Shown here one piece after another: positions 60,960 through 64,000 of a stretch of DNA of 64,000 nt. Position numbers and translations under genes: made by a program. Origin of the DNA: Mitsuaria sp. 7 (GTDB lineage: Bacteria; Pseudomonadota; Gammaproteobacteria; Burkholderiales; Burkholderiaceae_C); the NCBI RefSeq assembly GCF_001653795.1, contig NZ_CP011514.1, forward strand, positions 558,001-622,000, in the 5' to 3' direction. The notes under the pieces are model-generated. The model made no database searches, was not told the DNA's origin, and was given only the letters and a program-made list of their open reading frames with translations. Position 1 is the stretch's first letter, and the number at the start of each line of letters is the position of its first letter.

Positions 60960-62063
60960 ATGAACACGAAACGACATTCGAGGAACGCGTGGCATGCACG
61001 CAGGGCCCTGGTCCTGGCCGCCACCGCGGTGGGAGCGGCCGGCGCGGCGCACGCGCAGAGCGGCAGCAGCGTGCAGGTGTTCGGCCTGCTCGACATCGGC
61101 GTGCAGGCGCTGAAGGCCAGCGGCACCGACACGCGCTACCTGGTCAACAGCGACGGCAACACGTCCAGCCGTTTCGGCGTGCGCGGCACCGAGGACCTGG
61201 GCGGCGGGCTGAAGGTCGGCTTCTGGCTGGAGTCGGCCGTGGCCGTCGACGACGGCACCAGCGGCGCGACCAGCACCAACAACAAGGACTCGGTCAGCGG
61301 CGGCCTGACCTGGGGCCGGCGCGCGACGGTGCAGATCTCCTCGGCCGACTGGGGCGAGCTGCGCCTGGGCCGCGACTACGTGCCGTCCTTCGGCAACCTG
61401 ACCACGTCCATGCATCCGTTCGGGACGAACGGCGTGGGCAGCTCCGGGATCATGTACTACCCGGTGCCCGCCAACGGCACGACGGCGCGCACCAACGTGC
61501 GGGCGTCCAACTCGATCGGCTACTTCACGCCCTCGGGCATCAACGGCTTCTACGGCCACGCGATGCTGGCGCTGGGCGAGCAGGCCGCGGGACCGACGCG
61601 CAAGGACGGCCAGCTGACCGGCGTGCGCATCGGCTGGCGCAACGAGACCTTCAACGGCTCGGCGGCGATCTCCAAGACGCGTTACGCCACCGGCGACTAC
61701 ACGCAGAGCAACGTGGGCATGGCGTACACCTGGGGACCGGCCAAGCTGATGGCGCTGTGGGGCCGCAACGAGGTCGGCATCACCAGCACGACCGCGACGA
61801 TGCTGGGCACGCAGTGGCAGGTCTGGCCGCAGGGCGAGCTGCGCTTCGCCTACACCTGGCTGAAAGCGAAGAACGTCGCCAGCGACGCGACGCACATCGC
61901 GATCGGCTACGTGCATGACCTGTCCAAGCGGACGGCGCTTTACACCAACCTCGCCAAGGTGGACAACAAGGGCCGCGGCACGCGCTTCAACGTGGGGCTC
62001 GCGACGACGCAGCCCGGCGGCGACAGCGGCGGCTTCGAGGCCGGCGTGCGCCACAACTTCTGA
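60960..62063 (+). CDS. Gram-negative porin (Omp32/OmpC-type)
   Basis: The product has 367 residues from ATG 60960. A signal peptide ends AAHAQS, then the typical betaproteobacterial porin start VQVFGLLDIGVQALK and SRFGVRGTEDLGGGLK. The beta barrel ends GVRHNF, the terminal-Phe assembly signal. It forms a trimeric outer-membrane pore. The 268-bp upstream region has no other gene and may hold the promoters for it and the divergent lysR gene. Confidence 0.94.
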   Translation: MNTKRHSRNAWHARRALVLAATAVGAAGAAHAQSGSSVQVFGLLDIGVQALKASGTDTRYLVNSDGNTSSRFGVRGTEDLGGGLKVGFWLESAVAVDDGTSGATSTNNKDSVSGGLTWGRRATVQISSADWGELRLGRDYVPSFGNLTTSMHPFGTNGVGSSGIMYYPVPANGTTARTNVRASNSIGYFTPSGINGFYGHAMLALGEQAAGPTRKDGQLTGVRIGWRNETFNGSAAISKTRYATGDYTQSNVGMAYTWGPAKLMALWGRNEVGITSTTATMLGTQWQVWPQGELRFAYTWLKAKNVASDATHIAIGYVHDLSKRTALYTNLAKVDNKGRGTRFNVGLATTQPGGDSGGFEAGVRHNF

Positions 62064-62166
62064 CCGCCGCCTGATCCAGGCCTGACCCCAGTCCGACCGC
62101 TGTCCGACCGCTGTCGGACATCCGCCTCACCTCGGCTTCAACCAGCAGCAACGAAGGAGCACGACC

Positions 62167-63471
62167 ATGTCGACCACCATGCTCTCCCAACCCCTGAGCC
62201 GGACCCGCGCGGTCGTGCTCGCCTTCACCGCCCTGGCGGGCCTCGCGGCGTTCGCGCCGACAGGCGCCCACGCCGAGGCGACGAAGATCCTCTTCGTCGG
62301 CAACAGCTACACCTTCGGACGCGTCGATCCGGTGATGAGCTACAACGCCGCCAACGTCCACGACCTGACGGCGGCCATGTACGCCAGCAACCCCAGCGGC
62401 GCCAACAGCTTCGAGCCCCATCCGTGGGGCGGCATCGCCGGCATCTTCAAGCAGTTCACCGTGCAGGTCGGGCTGGACTACGACGTCTCGATCTCGGCGC
62501 GCAACGCGGCCTCGCTGCGCGGGCAGTTCCTCAACACCAACAACGCCGGCTGGGACCTGCGCGGCAACATCGGCTCGCAGGCCTGGGACAAGGTCGTGCT
62601 GCAGGAGCAGAGCGACGAGCCGCTGACCAAGCAGCCCGGGCTGGCCTCCAATCCGGCCTACTTCAACACCTACACCAACCTGATCGAGAACTGGATCCAC
62701 CAGGGCAATGCGCTCAGCTACCGCGAGCGCGACCTGATAGGCGGCACGAACGCGAAGTGCGCGGAGATCACCGGCGCGTCGACGGGCACCTGCTCGCTGC
62801 TGCGCAACGTGCCGGCGAACGCGAATGCCAACGCGAACGCCGATGTCTACCTCTATCAGACCTGGGCGCGGCCCAACCTGGTCAACGCGCCCAGCACGAC
62901 GGTCACCGACGAGAACACCGGCGCGGTGACGCCGACCGGTCAGCCGGCGCCCTCGTTCTACCCGACGCTGCAGGCGATGACCGACGACCTGAAGCAGGCC
63001 TATGCCAACGCCGCGCTGATGGCGGGCGCGGACGGCTCGGGCGGCATCGCGGGCGTGGCGCCGGTGGGCGAGGCCTTCATGCGCGCGATCGCCGCGGGCG
63101 TCGCGACGCCCGACATGTATGCGTCGACGGCGGCGACGGACGGGCTGCTCGACCTGTGGTTCGACGACGGCACGCATGCGAGCAAGTACGGTTCCTACCT
63201 GAGCGCGCTGACGCTGTTCGGCACGATCACCGGCCTGGACCCGTCGGTGCTGGGCCTGAACGAGATCGCGGCGCGCGACCTCGGCATCAGCGCGGCGCAG
63301 GCGCTGCTGCTGCAGCGCGTGGCCAGCGACCAGCTCGGCTTCGCCGCCGCGGTGCCCGAGCCGGCCTCGTTCGCGCTGGCGGGCCTGGGTCTGGGCCTGT
63401 TGTGGATGATGCGCCGCGGTCGCCAGGAGCGACTGTCGGCAAGGGGCGCGATGCCCGCGGTGCCCGCATGA
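62167..63471 (+). CDS. PEP-CTERM-sorted SGNH-like hydrolase
   Basis: The product has 434 residues. A signal peptide ends GAHAEA. An SGNH-hydrolase pattern is suggested by VGNSYTFGR (block I) and by DDGTHASKYGSYLSA (Asp-x2-His, block V). The C-terminus is a PEP-CTERM sorting signal: VPEPASFALAGLGLG followed by a helix and RRGRQ. Exosortase would process it for attachment at the surface or in exopolysaccharide. A five-fold Ala-Asn repeat (NANANANAD region) is a short linker. The substrate is unknown; the protein may act on acylated polysaccharide (inference). Confidence 0.85.
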   Translation: MSTTMLSQPLSRTRAVVLAFTALAGLAAFAPTGAHAEATKILFVGNSYTFGRVDPVMSYNAANVHDLTAAMYASNPSGANSFEPHPWGGIAGIFKQFTVQVGLDYDVSISARNAASLRGQFLNTNNAGWDLRGNIGSQAWDKVVLQEQSDEPLTKQPGLASNPAYFNTYTNLIENWIHQGNALSYRERDLIGGTNAKCAEITGASTGTCSLLRNVPANANANANADVYLYQTWARPNLVNAPSTTVTDENTGAVTPTGQPAPSFYPTLQAMTDDLKQAYANAALMAGADGSGGIAGVAPVGEAFMRAIAAGVATPDMYASTAATDGLLDLWFDDGTHASKYGSYLSALTLFGTITGLDPSVLGLNEIAARDLGISAAQALLLQRVASDQLGFAAAVPEPASFALAGLGLGLLWMMRRGRQERLSARGAMPAVPA

Positions 63472-63507
63472 CCGCCACCGCGGTCCGGGCTTGATTCCTG
63501 AAGGGAA

Positions 63508-64000
63508 ATGAAGGGGATGAGGATGCTGATGACACAAGGGGCCGGCAGCGGCGCGTGGGGACCGACTGCGCGTACGGCGACGAGGGCGGCCGCGACCGCC
63601 GCCGCACTGGCGATGGGCGTCCTGGGCCTGACGGCCTGCGCGCCCGTCGCCGTGGCGAAGAAGCCGCAAGGCCCGACCTTCGACATGGCGCGCGAAGCTG
63701 CGCCGGCGCCGACGGCCTGTCCGTCGGGTGTCGGCGAGGGCGCGAGCTGCCTGTCGGGCACGGACAGCGCCGGCGCGATCTACATGATCGTGATGCCCAG
63801 GCAGTGGAACGGCGACCTCGTGTTGCACGCGCACGGCGGTCCCTTCCTCGGCGCGCCGACGGTCAAGCGCGTGACGGAGGACGTCGAGCGCTGGACCATC
63901 ATGCCGCGCCTGGGCTACGCCTTCGCGTCGTCGAGCTACCGCCAGGGCGGTGTCGCGGTGAGCGCCGCGGCCGAGGACAACGAGCGCCTGCGGCGCCTGT
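63508..64000 (+). CDS. lipoprotein alpha/beta-hydrolase-like protein (partial, 3' end beyond window)
   Basis: At least 164 residues are visible. After an Ala-rich hydrophobic stretch a lipobox LTAC appears near residue 44. The body shows MPRQWNGDLVLHAHGGPF, an oxyanion HGGP motif, and LGYAFASSSYRQGG, as in tannase/feruloyl-esterase or S9/S15-like hydrolases. Several ATGs (63508, 63517, 63523, 63529) are possible starts. It follows the PEP-CTERM gene by 36 bp and may be cotranscribed with it. Confidence 0.7.
   Translation, partial: MKGMRMLMTQGAGSGAWGPTARTATRAAATAAALAMGVLGLTACAPVAVAKKPQGPTFDMAREAAPAPTACPSGVGEGASCLSGTDSAGAIYMIVMPRQWNGDLVLHAHGGPFLGAPTVKRVTEDVERWTIMPRLGYAFASSSYRQGGVAVSAAAEDNERLRRL

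Noticed and set aside
61987..63834. 615-codon minus-strand frame
   Set aside because: It is antisense to the PEP-CTERM gene and the following lipoprotein and has no recognisable domain.

Overview
The window looks like chromosomal DNA of a high-GC betaproteobacterium of the order Burkholderiales, probably near Roseateles/Mitsuaria. Pointers are a glucokinase fused to a HexR/RpiR regulator, a PEP-CTERM protein, a Bug-type solute receptor, a small Trp-rich protein and many TTG/GTG starts. The genus is inference; the high GC and gene families are seen directly.

Region 1 (1-14175, minus strand) is one uninterrupted reading frame of 4725 codons that runs off the left edge. It appears to encode a giant toxin-like protein. 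It has two C80-type (TcdA/TcdB/MARTX-like) cysteine protease domains, the first with its catalytic His replaced by Gln. A long hydrophobic TcdA/B pore-like segment and Gly/Asp-rich RTX-like repeats follow. The ~2100 residues upstream contain a previously unnamed internal repeat. An mRNA hairpin ends 3 nt before its start codon.

Region 2 (14.3-24.5 kb) is a glucose/maltodextrin locus. It holds a Glk-HexR fusion, a divergent second glucokinase, a TonB-dependent receptor and a periplasmic GH13 amylase-type enzyme. Three TGTAG-N5-CTACA-type palindromes lie between the genes and are candidate HexR operators. A TPR protein and a small outer-membrane barrel sit in between.

Region 3 (24.5-33 kb, minus strand) is a moxR-DUF58-tgpA-mltB cell-envelope operon. 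It is split between DUF58 and tgpA by a 3-kb insert. The insert carries a CPBP intramembrane protease, a double-glycine-leader peptide, a second CPBP protease and a nucleotidyltransferase; two ~104-bp copies of one element precede the two sub-modules.

Region 4 (33-39.4 kb) is housekeeping: a histone-deacetylase-like hydrolase, an MscS channel, an M23 peptidase, an AraC/GyrI-like regulator and class I fumarase.

Region 5 (39.4-43.4 kb) is a lower-GC accessory patch. It has decayed sequence, small genes, a frameshifted membrane/coiled-coil gene, and a second double-glycine peptide followed by a hairpin and a degenerate CPBP-like protein.

Region 6 (43.5-64 kb) is mostly core genome. It includes nhaA, a UPF0114 membrane protein, acs, a DNA-binding protein, cytochrome c, ilvD with a divergent LysR regulator, a TPR protein, lgt, dnaQ and two identical tRNA-Val genes. 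It ends with a Nudix hydrolase, a FAD oxidoreductase, a LysR-Bug pair, a porin, a PEP-CTERM SGNH-like protein and the start of a lipoprotein hydrolase.

The most novel material is the giant protein and the two peptide/CPBP modules. All domain calls were made by reading; no database search was run.
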